A stretch of DNA of 64,000 nucleotides, taken from positions 248,001-312,000 of the forward strand of contig NZ_QORW01000004.1 of assembly GCF_003574735.1 (NCBI RefSeq), given 5' to 3'. Source of the stretch: Dongia deserti. GTDB taxonomy: Bacteria > Pseudomonadota > Alphaproteobacteria > Dongiales > Dongiaceae. A program made the position numbers and the translations under genes. The notes under the pieces were generated by a model that saw nothing but the letters and a program-made list of their open reading frames with translations, was not told the origin of the DNA and searched no databases. Positions 28,039-38,382 of the stretch are shown here, one piece after another. How positions within the stretch are numbered: the first letter of the stretch is position 1; every line of letters begins with the position of its first letter.

Positions 28039-28608
28039 ATGACCTACGCCGACTGGATCCACGTTCTCGCCGCCTCCGCGACAGCCATTCTGCTGATTGC
28101 CGCCGGTGTCAGCGACGTTCGGCGCTATCGCATTCCGAACACCTTCGTCTATGCGATCGTGATCGCCTTCGCGATCGGCGCGATCTTCAACATGACATGG
28201 AGTGCCATGGGATGGTCTGTGCTGGCCGGACTGGGCATGTTCCTGTTGGGTGCGGGCCTGTTCGCGCTCGGATTGTTCGGTGGCGGCGATGTCAAATTAA
28301 TCGCGGCCATGGCGCTGTGGACCGGCCTCCCTGCTCTGCCGCGCTTTCTGTTTGTCATGACCGCGGCGGGCGGATTGCTGGGCGTTGTGTGGATGCTCAA
28401 GCGGCGACGCCAGCGTCCCGTGTTGGCAAGCGACCCGGCTTCGCCGTCCGATGCGCCTCATGCCGCCGCATTGTCGTCCGACAATGTGTCAGGACAAAAA
28501 GTTCCAAACCGCATTCCCTACGGGGTCGCGATCGCAATTGCCGGCTTGGACTTCTTCGTCACGAGCATGCGCTCTCCCTTCACGCCGTTCTGGTCCTGGC
28601 TGCAGTAG
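28039..28608 (+). CDS. cpaA: Prepilin peptidase CpaA (A24 family)
   Basis: This 189-residue polytopic membrane aspartyl protease processes the Flp pilins. The two catalytic aspartates are Asp26 (GVSDVRRYRIPN) and Asp84 (FGGGDVKL). The 40-residue C-terminal tail is unusually polar for the family and is followed by one more hydrophobic segment. Confidence 0.93.
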   Translation: MTYADWIHVLAASATAILLIAAGVSDVRRYRIPNTFVYAIVIAFAIGAIFNMTWSAMGWSVLAGLGMFLLGAGLFALGLFGGGDVKLIAAMALWTGLPALPRFLFVMTAAGGLLGVVWMLKRRRQRPVLASDPASPSDAPHAAALSSDNVSGQKVPNRIPYGVAIAIAGLDFFVTSMRSPFTPFWSWLQ

Positions 28609-28866
28609 CGCCGCCAACCTAGGAACGAATTCTGCGATTCAATTAGAGCGGGTTTTTATCGGGTTCGAGTGGCCATGCTCGAGCAACTGCACGGCGCGAC
28701 TCTCCAGCAGTGCATTTTCCGCAAGTTCTTGCCCTGCTCAGTAAAACGCAAATAGCGCCTTCAGAATTTACCAATCCTTCACCATGGGTGCCTAGCATCG
28801 GGACGATTGCGGATACTCGCACACGTCCGCGTTGCATAATTTCGTGGGAAGAGGAGCCGGTTTTCC

Positions 28867-29919
28867 ATGAGGCCATCCGTCATCATGCTCGCCGTTGTCG
28901 CGCTGGTTCTCGCGGGCGCGGCGGCGTTTCTGGTCAAAGTGTTCCTCGAACGCCAGGCGCAGCCTGTCATCGTTCAAGAGGAAAAGCCGAAGGGTGGTGC
29001 GAAGGTCCTGGTTGCGAGCCGCACCATCAATCCCGGCGAAATTCTGTCGACGAAGGATGTCACCTGGGCCGAATGGCCGAAGGCGCTCATCACTGAGCGG
29101 ATGATCGACGAAAGCGAGTTCGTCGTGCCGTCGGCCACTGTGCCGCCGACGCAAGTCGGCATGATCGTGCGCACGGGCGAAGGTGATGCGTCGACCAAGA
29201 AGTCGGCGAGTGGCGCAGTGGAAAACGGCGCGCAATCGTCGAGCCCCGCCGACGCGGCGATTGTCGGTGCGGTAGCCCGCCGCCGCATCCTTGCCAACGA
29301 GCCGATCAGCCCGGATCAGCTGATCCAGCGCGGTGACCGCAGCATCGGTTCTGCCGTCGTCTCGCCCGGCATGCGTGCCGTCTCGATCCCGATCAATGCC
29401 ACGAGCGCGTCCGGCGGCTTCATTGCGCCGGGCGACTACGTGGACGTGATCCTGTCGATCGAGCACAAACTCACGATCGTTGATGGCAGCGGCAAGGAAC
29501 TGCCGCAAGGCACGCCGGCGACACTGCCGGACGGCGATGAATTACTCAAGGTTACGAGCGAAACCGTCCTGCGCAACGTGAAGGTCCTGGCAATCGATCA
29601 GAAGCTGGGCCGCAGAGCCGAGGAAGGCCCGGCCGACGTGGGCAAGACCGCAACGCTAGAGGTCTCGCTGTCCGATACCGAGAAGCTGCTCACAGCATCG
29701 AAGCTCGGCAGCCTGACGCTGGTCCTGCGGAGCATGATCGTCGAAGACACGCCGCAAGACGAAATCGACGCGTTCGAAGATCCTTTCAATTTCACGACCG
29801 ACGTGGCGACCAGTCGCGCAGTCTCGGCCATTCACACGACGTCGTCGTTGTATGGCCATAGGGAGAGCGGCGGCGTGCGCGTCAATAGGGGCGGTGCAAT
29901 TTCACAGGAAGGAAAATAG
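28867..29919 (+). CDS. cpaB: Flp pilus assembly protein CpaB (RcpC)
   Basis: The 350-residue protein has one N-terminal membrane anchor (about residues 5-25) and a periplasmic SAF-like beta-clip domain (VLVASRTINPGEILSTKDVTW), then the RcpC/CpaB domain with MRAVSIPINATSASGGFIAPGDYVDVIL. It supports the secretin channel. An Ala/Ser/Lys-rich insertion near residues 98-122 is less conserved. It ends 2 bases before cpaC. Confidence 0.93.
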   Translation: MRPSVIMLAVVALVLAGAAAFLVKVFLERQAQPVIVQEEKPKGGAKVLVASRTINPGEILSTKDVTWAEWPKALITERMIDESEFVVPSATVPPTQVGMIVRTGEGDASTKKSASGAVENGAQSSSPADAAIVGAVARRRILANEPISPDQLIQRGDRSIGSAVVSPGMRAVSIPINATSASGGFIAPGDYVDVILSIEHKLTIVDGSGKELPQGTPATLPDGDELLKVTSETVLRNVKVLAIDQKLGRRAEEGPADVGKTATLEVSLSDTEKLLTASKLGSLTLVLRSMIVEDTPQDEIDAFEDPFNFTTDVATSRAVSAIHTTSSLYGHRESGGVRVNRGGAISQEGK

Positions 29920-29921
29920 CC

Positions 29922-31805
29922 GTGTCGAAACTTCACGGAATCGCAGCCATCCTGGTCGTCGGGGCACTGTGGGGGGCCTCCACGACTTTTGCGGAGACCC
30001 CGCCGGCCGCGACTTCGCCTGAAGTTCCGGCGCCCATCGTGGACAAACTGCCGCTGGCAGGCTCGCCGGGTGTGCCTGGCCCGAACGCGATCATGCTGAC
30101 GCCGGTCGACACGAACGGCAATCCCGTCGCATCAGGCGAAAATCGGCTGGTGCCCGCGCCCAAGGCGGCCCAGAAGCCGGCGACATCGTCACCAGTACCG
30201 GCGAACACCAAGGTCGATAGCGCGACAGCCGCCGCAAGCGCCGCGGCCAGCGCCCTGGCAACCCAGACCAACAGGCAGCTCAAGCCGATCAAGAAGGTGA
30301 TCGGCATCGTCAACAATCCGGGCGCCGAGGATGCGACATTGGACGCCGAGGCGGAGCTTCTGGCCGACATGCCCGAGTTCCGTTCGCCGCTGACCAGCTT
30401 GCCCGCCAACCAGGTGGCTGCCAACGTGCCGCTCGACGCCTACGAGTTCGACCCTACCAAGGGTGCGAGCGCTCCGGTCAAACGCGTGCAGATCCCAGTT
30501 GAGCCACTGCCGGCGACTCCTGCGGTCGGCGCGGATCATTTCGAGCTGCCGCTCAACAAGACGCGTCCGATCGAGCTCGACCGCGCGGTGCGCGACGTGA
30601 TCATCGGCAACCCCGAAGTCGCTGACGTTGTGGTGCGTGCGCCCGGCCAGATCTATTTGATTGGCCGCTCGGTCGGCGAGACCAACGTGTTCCTGGTAGA
30701 TGCCAGGGGCAACCTGGTGCGTAAGCTCGAGGTGGTGGTCAATCCCGACGGATCGGCAGTCGAGGCCGCGATTCGCCAGTTGCTCCCCAAGGAGCGCATC
30801 AACGTGAGGGGCGTTGGCGATTCCGTTGTGCTCTCCGGCGTCGCCAGCTCGGATGGTGCCGCCGCACAGGCCCAGCAGATTGCACGCCGGTTCGTGCCGA
30901 ACGACGACAACATCATCAACATGATCACAGTCGGCTCCGAGCAGCAGGTGCTAATCAGGGTCAAGGTCGCCGAGGTGCAGAAGACGGCCCTGAAGCAACT
31001 CGGCTCCCTTTTTGACCTGGCTGCGCAGGACCTTGGCCCATTTGCGCTCGACTTCCTGAGCACGGCGGGCCTTACCAGCGCGATCGGAACTCTTGCTTTC
31101 AACGGCGACAACGTCGATGCGACGTTCGAAGCGCTTGAGTCGCAAGGCATGCTGCGGACATTGGCCCAGCCCAACCTGCTCGCAATCTCCGGCGAGCCCG
31201 CCAGCATGCTGGCTGGCGGCGAATATCCTGTCGTTGCGGTGTCGGATGACGGAGACTCGGCCACTGTCTCGGTCGAGTACAAGCCGTTCGGCGTCAGCCT
31301 CGCATTCCTTCCGGTGGTAATCGCGCCTGGCCGCATCTGGCTCAAGGTCTCCACCGAGGTCAGCGCCTTGTCGACCGCGAACTCTGTCACCTTGCCGTTC
31401 GGCGATGACGACTTCACCATCCTTGGTCTGCAGACCCGCCGCGCCAACAGCACCATCGAGCTGCCAAGCGGTGGCGGCATCATGATTGCCGGCCTGCTGC
31501 AGGACGACATTCAGAGCACGATCACTGGTGTTCCTGGGCTGATGGATATTCCCATTCTCGGTGCGCTGTTCCGGTCGACCGACTTCCAGCGCAACGAAAC
31601 CGAATTGGTAATCCTCGTGAACGTCATGCTCGCCAAGCCAGTCGACCCGGATCTGCTGGCTGCGCCGACGGACGGCCTGTCGCCCTCGCATGACCTAGAT
31701 CGCTACTTCCTCGGCAACCTCCAGAGCCTCTACGTCAAGCGGCCACCCGAGGGCAGCCAGCCGAGCGAGGGTCCGAAAGGCCCCATCGGCTACATCATCA
31801 ATTGA
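29922..31805 (+). CDS. cpaC: Type II/tad secretin CpaC (RcpA)
   Basis: This 627-residue protein starts at GTG 29922 (after AGGAAGGAAA). It has a signal peptide (about 1-24), an Ala/Pro-rich, low-complexity region (about 25-150), a pilus-N domain (about 205-275; DRAVRDVIIGNPEVADVVVR), a BON-type segment and the C-terminal secretin domain with GEPASMLAGGEYP and the VPGLMDIPILGALFRS block. It forms the outer-membrane pore for the Flp pilus. The N-terminal low-complexity extension makes it longer than the Caulobacter protein. Confidence 0.94.
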   Translation: MSKLHGIAAILVVGALWGASTTFAETPPAATSPEVPAPIVDKLPLAGSPGVPGPNAIMLTPVDTNGNPVASGENRLVPAPKAAQKPATSSPVPANTKVDSATAAASAAASALATQTNRQLKPIKKVIGIVNNPGAEDATLDAEAELLADMPEFRSPLTSLPANQVAANVPLDAYEFDPTKGASAPVKRVQIPVEPLPATPAVGADHFELPLNKTRPIELDRAVRDVIIGNPEVADVVVRAPGQIYLIGRSVGETNVFLVDARGNLVRKLEVVVNPDGSAVEAAIRQLLPKERINVRGVGDSVVLSGVASSDGAAAQAQQIARRFVPNDDNIINMITVGSEQQVLIRVKVAEVQKTALKQLGSLFDLAAQDLGPFALDFLSTAGLTSAIGTLAFNGDNVDATFEALESQGMLRTLAQPNLLAISGEPASMLAGGEYPVVAVSDDGDSATVSVEYKPFGVSLAFLPVVIAPGRIWLKVSTEVSALSTANSVTLPFGDDDFTILGLQTRRANSTIELPSGGGIMIAGLLQDDIQSTITGVPGLMDIPILGALFRSTDFQRNETELVILVNVMLAKPVDPDLLAAPTDGLSPSHDLDRYFLGNLQSLYVKRPPEGSQPSEGPKGPIGYIIN

Positions 31806-31816
31806 GGAGACCAGCC

Positions 31817-32482
31817 GTGACTCATTCTCTGCTGCGTTGCGCCTGCGCCAGCCTCATCGCTGTCTTCATCGGCGCGTGCGAGACCGACATCACCAAGCAT
31901 GACCCGACCTACGCCCACCCCACCACCGTCCAACGCAAGACAGCGCGGATCGACGTGGGACCATTCTATGCCGGCAAACCCAACCCCTCCGATTCAGAGC
32001 GGATCGACGAGTTCCTGGCGGCCTATCAAACCCAGGGCGAGCGGCCGCTGGAGGTGACAGTGCCCGGCAAGTCGACCGATGACCCGGCCGCGCGAGAGCA
32101 TGCTCTGCAGCTTGCCAACGCGCTGATGCACCGCGGCGTCCCTGCGGAGGACATCAACCTCTATGTCGCCGAGACCCAGACCAAGGGAACGGCGAGCGTC
32201 ACCTTCCCGATCTACGTGACGTCTCCGGAGCGGTGCGGCTATACGCCCGGCTTCTGGGATAAGGGGCACGAAAACGCGATCCATCCGAACTACGGCTGCG
32301 CGATCCAGCACAACATCGACGCGATGGCCGCCAATCCGCGTGATCTCGTTCATCCACGCGAGATGACGCCCGGCCGATCCGGCGCGCGCGCCTACTACGT
32401 GATCGACAACTATCAGAGAGGCAAGGCGCTTCCGAGCGCGAACGACCTCTTGCAAGACTACAACTTCAAGATCTCCAGTTAG
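31817..32482 (+). CDS. cpaD: Pilus lipoprotein CpaD
   Basis: The product is 221 residues from GTG 31817, which follows GAGGAG. It has a lipoprotein signal with lipobox IGAC and the CpaD pattern of periplasmic residues, including CGYTPGFWDKG and NYGCAIQHNIDAMAANPRDL. It probably pilots or stabilises the secretin. It lies between cpaC and cpaE as in Caulobacter-type loci. Confidence 0.9.
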   Translation: MTHSLLRCACASLIAVFIGACETDITKHDPTYAHPTTVQRKTARIDVGPFYAGKPNPSDSERIDEFLAAYQTQGERPLEVTVPGKSTDDPAAREHALQLANALMHRGVPAEDINLYVAETQTKGTASVTFPIYVTSPERCGYTPGFWDKGHENAIHPNYGCAIQHNIDAMAANPRDLVHPREMTPGRSGARAYYVIDNYQRGKALPSANDLLQDYNFKISS

Positions 32483-32495
32483 TGAGAGACCAGCC

Positions 32496-33710
32496 ATGCA
32501 GCATCGTTTGACGATTGACGTCTTCTGCCACGCCGAGCAGACCTCGGCATCAGCAAAGGCATTGGCCGAGCAGCGCGCATTTGCCCGATGCAAGATCGCG
32601 GTGCGCGATGGCGGATTGGCACGTGCCGTGACTCACTATGCCGATCATCCCTCGCCCCACCTGATCATCGTGGAGGACGACGGGGACACCGCTACGCTGC
32701 AATCGCGGCTGGACGCGCTGGCGCAGGTGGTCGAGCCCGGTCGCAAGCTGATCGTGGTCGGCGCCGTCAATGACATCTCGGTTTACCGCCGGATCGTATC
32801 GCTCGGCGTCACCGACTACCTGGTTTCGCCTCTCAGCCTGGAAGGCATGATGGACGCGATCGAGCGCGCGGCGCACGACCCGAAGGGTCCGGAACGCTGC
32901 AGGCTCGTCGCCGTGACCGGTGCTCGCGGCGGGGTTGGCGCCTCCACCATCGCCCACAATATGGCCTGGGCGTCTGCCAGGCGGCTTAATCTCAAGACGA
33001 TCCTGGCCGACATGGACCTGACTTTCGGGACTGCCGGCCTCGCCTTCAACCAGGATCCGCGGACGGCATTCGGCGAAGCATTCAACGACCCCGAGCGCAT
33101 CGACATCACGCTCCTCGAGCGCTACATGACGGGCGAGGATGACAACCTGCAGATTCTGAGCACGCCAGGCATTCTCCGCCACTACGAAGGCATCGATGAG
33201 GAGGCTGTCGAGAAGACGATTGATCTCTGCCGGCAGATGGCGAAGCTGGTGATCGTCGACGTGCCGCATGTTTGGACCGATTGGTCGGAGGCGCTTCTGA
33301 TGAGCGCCGACGAAACTGTCCTGGTGCTTGCGCCCGATATCGCGAATATCCGCGATTCGCGCAATCTGCTCGACTTCCTGAACGGCAAGCGCGGCGACAG
33401 CAAGCAGGTCAAGGTGGTGATCAACAAGTCGGACGTGGCCAAGCGCACGCGCTTGCTGCCGAAGGACATATCGAACACGCTCGGCATCCAGCCGGTGGCG
33501 GCGATTCCGTTCGATCCGACGACCTTCATTGAGGCAGCCAACGACGGCAAGATGATCGGCGACCGGTTCAAGTCCCACAAACTGATCGGAGTCTTCACCG
33601 ATCTGGTAATGCGGACCGGCGTCCGTGGCAGCGTGAAGGGCGCCGCGAAGCCGGCCAAGAAACTCGCCTTCCCGAGCCTGTTCCGGAAGCCGCAGCCCAA
33701 GGTCGCCTAA
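32496..33710 (+). CDS. cpaE: Pilus localisation ATPase CpaE (TadZ)
   Basis: This 404-residue protein has an N-terminal receiver-like domain (about 1-130; the acidic pocket is partly kept, LIIVEDDGD) and a ParA/MinD-type ATPase domain with the deviant Walker A GARGGVGAST (142-151) and DMDLTFGTAG. It places the pilus machine at a cell pole in known systems. Start follows AGAGACCAGCC after the cpaD stop. Confidence 0.92.
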   Translation: MQHRLTIDVFCHAEQTSASAKALAEQRAFARCKIAVRDGGLARAVTHYADHPSPHLIIVEDDGDTATLQSRLDALAQVVEPGRKLIVVGAVNDISVYRRIVSLGVTDYLVSPLSLEGMMDAIERAAHDPKGPERCRLVAVTGARGGVGASTIAHNMAWASARRLNLKTILADMDLTFGTAGLAFNQDPRTAFGEAFNDPERIDITLLERYMTGEDDNLQILSTPGILRHYEGIDEEAVEKTIDLCRQMAKLVIVDVPHVWTDWSEALLMSADETVLVLAPDIANIRDSRNLLDFLNGKRGDSKQVKVVINKSDVAKRTRLLPKDISNTLGIQPVAAIPFDPTTFIEAANDGKMIGDRFKSHKLIGVFTDLVMRTGVRGSVKGAAKPAKKLAFPSLFRKPQPKVA

Positions 33711-33727
33711 GGGGGTACTGAGGTCTC

Positions 33728-35137
33728 ATGTTCGGCCGTCGTTCCTCTCCGCCGACACAGCCGGCGCCCAGCCAGAATGTCCCGGTCGCGACCGCCGCAA
33801 CCGAGATAGCACCGGCTGCGCCTGTTGCGCCGAAGAAGACCGGCCCGGGCCGCCCGGGAGAACTTGACAGCCGCTTGCAGGAGATCAAGCAGAACGTCTT
33901 CAACGACCTGATTTCCACGGTCGACCTCGCCGAGCTGGCGAAGCTCGACCACAAATCGGTCCGCGAGGCGATCGGGGAAGTGGTGGCGGAGATCATCAAC
34001 CTCCGCAACCTGACGATCAGCGCCGGCGAACAACAGCTGCTCGTCACGGATATCTGCAACGACGTCCTCGGCCTCGGTCCGCTCGAGCCGCTGATCGCCC
34101 GTGATGATATCGCCGACATCATGGTAAACGGGCCTGACAAGGTCTACATCGAAGCCAACGGCAAGATCGAGCTGACGGACATCAAATTCCGCGACCAGCA
34201 GCAGCTGATGAACATCTGTCAGCGCATCGTCTCGGCCGTCGGCCGGCGCGTCGACGAAGCCAGCCCGATCTGCGACGCGCGCTTGATGGATGGCTCGCGC
34301 GTGAACGTCATCGCTCCACCCTTGGCTCTCGATGGCTGCGCGCTCACCATTCGTAAGTTCAAGCGTGATCGCCTGACGCTCGATAAGCTGGTGAACTATG
34401 GGTCCGTGTCGCCGGCCGGCGCCAAGCTGTTGCAGATCATCGGCCATTGCCGGCTCAACACGATCGTCTCGGGCGGCACCGGCTCCGGTAAAACCACGCT
34501 GCTGAACTGCTTGACGCAGTTCATTGACAAGGGCGAACGCGTCATCACCTGCGAAGATGCGGCGGAACTTCAGCTCCAGCAGCCGCACGTCGTGCGCCTG
34601 GAAACCCGTCCGCCGAACCTCGAAGGCGTCGGCCAGGTGACAATGCGCGACCTGGTGCGCAACTGTCTGCGTATGCGCCCTGAACGCATCATCGTCGGCG
34701 AGGTCCGCGGAACCGAAGCGTTCGATCTGCTACAAGCCATGAACACCGGCCACGACGGGTCGATGGGCACCATCCACGCCAACAACCCGCGCGAATGCAT
34801 CTCGCGTCTCGAGAACATGATCGCGATGGGCGGCTACAATCTACCTGCCAAGACCGTCCGCGAGCAGATTGCCGGCTCGATCAACGTGATCATACAGGCA
34901 GCGCGTCTGCGCGACGGCTCGCGCAAGATCACCCATGTGACCGAGATCGTCGGCATGGAAGGCGAGGTCGTCACGCTTCAAGACCTTTTCATCTACGAGA
35001 TCCAGGGCGAGGACGCATCCGGCCGCATCGTGGGCCGCCACAAATTTACAGGTCTGCGCCCGGCCTTCTGGGATCAGGCAAAGTATTTCGGCCGCGAGCG
35101 CGAACTGGCAGAAATCATGGGAGACGACTTTGATTAA
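33728..35137 (+). CDS. cpaF: Pilus secretion ATPase CpaF (TadA)
   Basis: This 469-residue type II/IV secretion ATPase drives pilin polymerisation. It has Walker A GGTGSGKT (249-256), the Asp box CEDAAELQL, Walker B-like RIIVGEVRG and the His box GSMGTIHAN. The first 40 residues are Ala/Pro-rich and disordered. The stop overlaps the tadB start by 8 bases. Confidence 0.96.
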   Translation: MFGRRSSPPTQPAPSQNVPVATAATEIAPAAPVAPKKTGPGRPGELDSRLQEIKQNVFNDLISTVDLAELAKLDHKSVREAIGEVVAEIINLRNLTISAGEQQLLVTDICNDVLGLGPLEPLIARDDIADIMVNGPDKVYIEANGKIELTDIKFRDQQQLMNICQRIVSAVGRRVDEASPICDARLMDGSRVNVIAPPLALDGCALTIRKFKRDRLTLDKLVNYGSVSPAGAKLLQIIGHCRLNTIVSGGTGSGKTTLLNCLTQFIDKGERVITCEDAAELQLQQPHVVRLETRPPNLEGVGQVTMRDLVRNCLRMRPERIIVGEVRGTEAFDLLQAMNTGHDGSMGTIHANNPRECISRLENMIAMGGYNLPAKTVREQIAGSINVIIQAARLRDGSRKITHVTEIVGMEGEVVTLQDLFIYEIQGEDASGRIVGRHKFTGLRPAFWDQAKYFGRERELAEIMGDDFD

Positions 35138-36137
35138 GAACCTGGCCAATCTGGACCCCATGATCATGGGCGCCGTCGGTGTCCTCTTATTGGCCCTCAT
35201 CATCGTCTCGTTCGCACTGCTGAACAGCCTCTATGGGCCGCGCGCGCGGCTGGAGCGGCGGCTGAACTCGGTCGCGGGCAGCGCGGGCGGCAGCCGGGAT
35301 AAGGCCGGCGCGGGCAAGACGCAAACCGGAATGCGGCGCAAAGATATCGAGGCCAAGCTGAAGGCGGCCGAGCAGCTGAAGAAGCAGCAGCGCGGCTATC
35401 AGCTGCAAGAGAAACTCATCCAGGCCGGCTTGAAGACGACTCCCAAGCAATTCTGGATCTACAGCATCATCTGCGGCGCTGTCTTCACGCTGATCATCTT
35501 CTTCTCTACCGGAATCATCTACACCATTCCGGCCGGCATTCTGGTCGGTATGTTCGGCATTCCACGGTTTGTCCTGCGCTACCTGGTGAACAAGCGCTTC
35601 AAGGCGTTCACGGCTCAGTTCGCCAACGCGATCGACCTCATCGTGCGCGGCGTCAAGACCGGCATGACGGTCGCCGAATGTCTCTCCATCGTCGGGAAGG
35701 AGATGCCGGACCCGGTCGGCATGGAGTTCCGCGCCATCACCGAGAACATTCAGATGGGCATGACCTTGGAAGAGTGCCTCAATCGGCTGGTCATGCGGGT
35801 GCCCACCACAGAGGTGCGGTTCTTCACAATCGTGCTGGTCACGCAGCAGGTTACCGGCGGCAACTTGGCCGAAACCTTGGCGAAACTGTCGGGCATCCTG
35901 CGCGACCGCAAGAAGATGCGCGACAAGATCAAGGCGCTGTCGAGCGAAGCGAAGGCCTCCGCCAGCATCATCGGATCCTTGCCCTTTGCGGTCGCCGGAA
36001 TCCTCAGCTTCATCGCTCCCGACTACGTAAGCCTTCTGGTGACGACCAATGCCGGCAACTGGTGCGTCTTCATCGGCTTCATGTCATTTGCGATCGGCAT
36101 CGCCGTGATGCGTAAGATGATCAATTTCGAGATCTGA
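35130..36137 (+). CDS. tadB: Inner-membrane pilus platform protein TadB
   Basis: This 335-residue GspF-like platform protein has membrane helices near the N-terminus, in the middle and at the C-terminus, and the T2SSF signature FANAIDLIVRGVKTGMTVAE. The start used is TTG 35130, overlapping cpaF; ATG 35160 is an alternative that would shorten the N-terminus by 10 residues. Confidence 0.93.
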   Translation: MIKNLANLDPMIMGAVGVLLLALIIVSFALLNSLYGPRARLERRLNSVAGSAGGSRDKAGAGKTQTGMRRKDIEAKLKAAEQLKKQQRGYQLQEKLIQAGLKTTPKQFWIYSIICGAVFTLIIFFSTGIIYTIPAGILVGMFGIPRFVLRYLVNKRFKAFTAQFANAIDLIVRGVKTGMTVAECLSIVGKEMPDPVGMEFRAITENIQMGMTLEECLNRLVMRVPTTEVRFFTIVLVTQQVTGGNLAETLAKLSGILRDRKKMRDKIKALSSEAKASASIIGSLPFAVAGILSFIAPDYVSLLVTTNAGNWCVFIGFMSFAIGIAVMRKMINFEI

Positions 36138-36148
36138 GGTCTGCTGCA

Positions 36149-37132
36149 ATGGGCCAATTAGGAATCGACTTTTCCGGTGGTTTCAATATCACGAGCATAA
36201 TCGTGCTGATCGTGTTCGCGGCCACCGTCTTGACGATCTTTGCACTGGCCCTGCCCTTCATGCGAGGCGAACGCTTCGAGGCTCGCCTGCGTGCCGTGCG
36301 CGATCGGCGGCGCGCCTTGTCGCAGGCCCAGACCCAGTCCTTCCAGGCGCGCAACCGACTGCAGGCCGTGCCGAACACGGGCATCAAGGGCCTTGCTTTG
36401 CGCGGCGTCAGCATGTCCGACCTGCTGGACGCCAAGGAGTTGCGCATGAAGCTGGCGCGCGCCGGTAAGCGCAGCCCGAGCGCGGTGGCCAACTACTTGT
36501 TCAAGCGCATCGCGCTGCCGATCAGCTTTGTGATCGTGGCCCTGCTCTATGCGTGGCTCCTGTTCCCGGACAAGCCGATCGCCGTTCGCATGGCGGGCGT
36601 GCTCGCCGCTGGCGGTCTCGGCTATTTCCTGCCGCAGATCATGCTCAACAATGCGATCCAGAAGCGGCAAAAGCTGCTGCAGCGGGCCTTCCCCGACGCG
36701 CTCGACCTGATCGTGATCTGCGTTGAATCCGGCATGTCGATCGAAGCGGCGTTCAACAAGGTGACGGAGCAGATGGCCGAGAGCTCGCCCGAGATGTCGG
36801 AAGAGATGGGCCTGACTGCGGCCGAGCTGGCTTTCCTGAGCGACCGGCGGCAAGCGTTCGAGAACCTGAGCGAACGCACCGGTATGCCGTCGTTCAAGGC
36901 GCTCGCCACCACGCTGCTGCAGTCCGAGCGCTACGGCACGCCGATCGCCAACGGCCTGCGCGTGCTGGCGCAAGAGAACCGCGACACGCGCATGTCGATG
37001 GCCGAGAAGAAGGCCGCGGCCTTGCCTGCCCAGCTCACGGTGCCGATGATCGTCTTCTTCCTGCCGGTGCTGTTCATCATCATCGCCGCTCCAGCCGGAA
37101 TCCAGATCGCGCAGATGATGTCCGAGCGATAA
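36149..37132 (+). CDS. tadC: Inner-membrane pilus platform protein TadC
   Basis: This 327-residue GspF-like paralogue of TadB has the signature FPDALDLIVICVESGMSIEAAFN and C-terminal membrane helices (PAQLTVPMIVFFLPVLFIII). It forms the platform with TadB. It is the last gene of the plus-strand run 27.3-37.1 kb; no TadE/TadF pseudopilin gene follows. Confidence 0.94.
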   Translation: MGQLGIDFSGGFNITSIIVLIVFAATVLTIFALALPFMRGERFEARLRAVRDRRRALSQAQTQSFQARNRLQAVPNTGIKGLALRGVSMSDLLDAKELRMKLARAGKRSPSAVANYLFKRIALPISFVIVALLYAWLLFPDKPIAVRMAGVLAAGGLGYFLPQIMLNNAIQKRQKLLQRAFPDALDLIVICVESGMSIEAAFNKVTEQMAESSPEMSEEMGLTAAELAFLSDRRQAFENLSERTGMPSFKALATTLLQSERYGTPIANGLRVLAQENRDTRMSMAEKKAAALPAQLTVPMIVFFLPVLFIIIAAPAGIQIAQMMSER

Positions 37133-37340
37133 ACACTGGACAAATTCCTGCGCCACACCGCTTCACGCCGTGTCCATCACGGCCATGAGCTTTCTTGCGG
37201 ACCGGTGAAGTCACCTATCCTGGCCGCTCATCGCGAACTCGAAGCGACCCTGCACAACGCCGGGCTCTAGGCGACCCTCATCAATGAGTCCGCGGAACGC
37301 GCCGCCTGACATTTCCGGCATTTGACTCGAATGAAGGAAG

Positions 37341-37376
37341 AACGGCGGCCGTTCCTTTCGGACGGCCGCCGTTTCG
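37341..37376. terminator. Bidirectional terminator between tadC and tadD
   Basis: A perfect 12-bp stem AACGGCGGCCGT/ACGGCCGCCGTT with a 9-base loop lies between the convergent tadC and tadD genes, followed by a short T-run on the plus strand and AA-rich sequence on the other. Confidence 0.85.
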
Positions 37377-37395
37377 GTAGGAAAGGCGTCGGGGA

Positions 37396-38259
37396 CTAGT
37401 AGTCGAGCGGCGGCGGTGGAGGCGGCGGGAGGTCGTCGTCCTCGGCCGGCGGCTGCGGCTTCACGCGCGCCTTCTGCGTCGGCTTCGCCGGCTGCTCCGG
37501 CTTCGCCAGGGAGCGGTAGTATTCGATGTTCGCCTCGGCGACGGCCGGCGGCAGGTCCTTGCGCGCCAGGCGCTCGGCCGTTTCCGCGTCCCCTTTGAGG
37601 GCCATCAGCAAGGCCAGATTCTGGCGCGCCTGGGCGCTGGCCGACGGCTGGTCGGTGGCGAGCTTCATGGTCGCGACGGCCTCGTCCAGCCGCCCCTGCT
37701 GCGCCAGGGAAAGCGCCTTGTTGTTGAGGACGGTTGGGTTCTCCGGGTCCAGGAACAGGGCGGCATCATACTGCTGCTGCGCCTGGGCATATTCGCCGTC
37801 GTAATCGTAGACAACGCCGAGGGACGAGAGGATTTCCCAGTTGAGGGGAGCGGCCGCCTTGGCGCGCTCCAAAGTCGGCTTGGCCAGATTCAACTGGTCT
37901 GCGGCCAGATAGTCCTTGCCTAGCTCCAGCAGCGTCAGGGCATCGGGCGCCTGCCCGCTCGCGGAGCTGTTGATCACCGCGATGGCCTTCTGGGGATTGC
38001 CGGAGAAGCGCAGGTTGCGGGCCACGGCCAAGGTGATCGCCTTATCCTGCGGATACCGTGCATGAAGCGCCGCGTAATGCTGCGCCGCTTCGCCATAGCT
38101 GGCGTTGCGCTCGGCCATCATTGCCGCCCGGCGCAGAGTCGGCTCCACATCGGCTGTCTTCTCAGCCGGCTTGGCGGCCTTATCGGCCACCGTCGCGCAC
38201 CCGGACATGGCAAGCGCAAGCGCCACACTGCCCAGCAATCGCGTCGTGCGTTTTACCAT
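37396..38259 (-). CDS. tadD: TPR lipoprotein TadD
   Basis: This 287-residue protein has a lipobox MSGC (Cys21) and about five tetratricopeptide repeats (residues 45-225), e.g. NWEILSSLGVVYDYDGEYAQAQ. It ends with a Lys/Pro-rich tail and seven consecutive prolines. TadD lipoproteins assist Flp pilus assembly. Here the gene is convergent with tadC rather than inside the operon, and divergent from the pilus-N-domain gene. Confidence 0.88.
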   Translation of the reverse strand: MVKRTTRLLGSVALALAMSGCATVADKAAKPAEKTADVEPTLRRAAMMAERNASYGEAAQHYAALHARYPQDKAITLAVARNLRFSGNPQKAIAVINSSASGQAPDALTLLELGKDYLAADQLNLAKPTLERAKAAAPLNWEILSSLGVVYDYDGEYAQAQQQYDAALFLDPENPTVLNNKALSLAQQGRLDEAVATMKLATDQPSASAQARQNLALLMALKGDAETAERLARKDLPPAVAEANIEYYRSLAKPEQPAKPTQKARVKPQPPAEDDDLPPPPPPPLDY

Positions 38260-38382
38260 TTCCCCTTACCTCTGCAGTTCTTAGCCCGCGTTAACTGATC
38301 GTTGAGGATGTTCTGATGGAGTATCACCCATCGAAGAGCATGGCCGAACATGATGAACAAATCGTTTAAGAAGAGGGGATTG

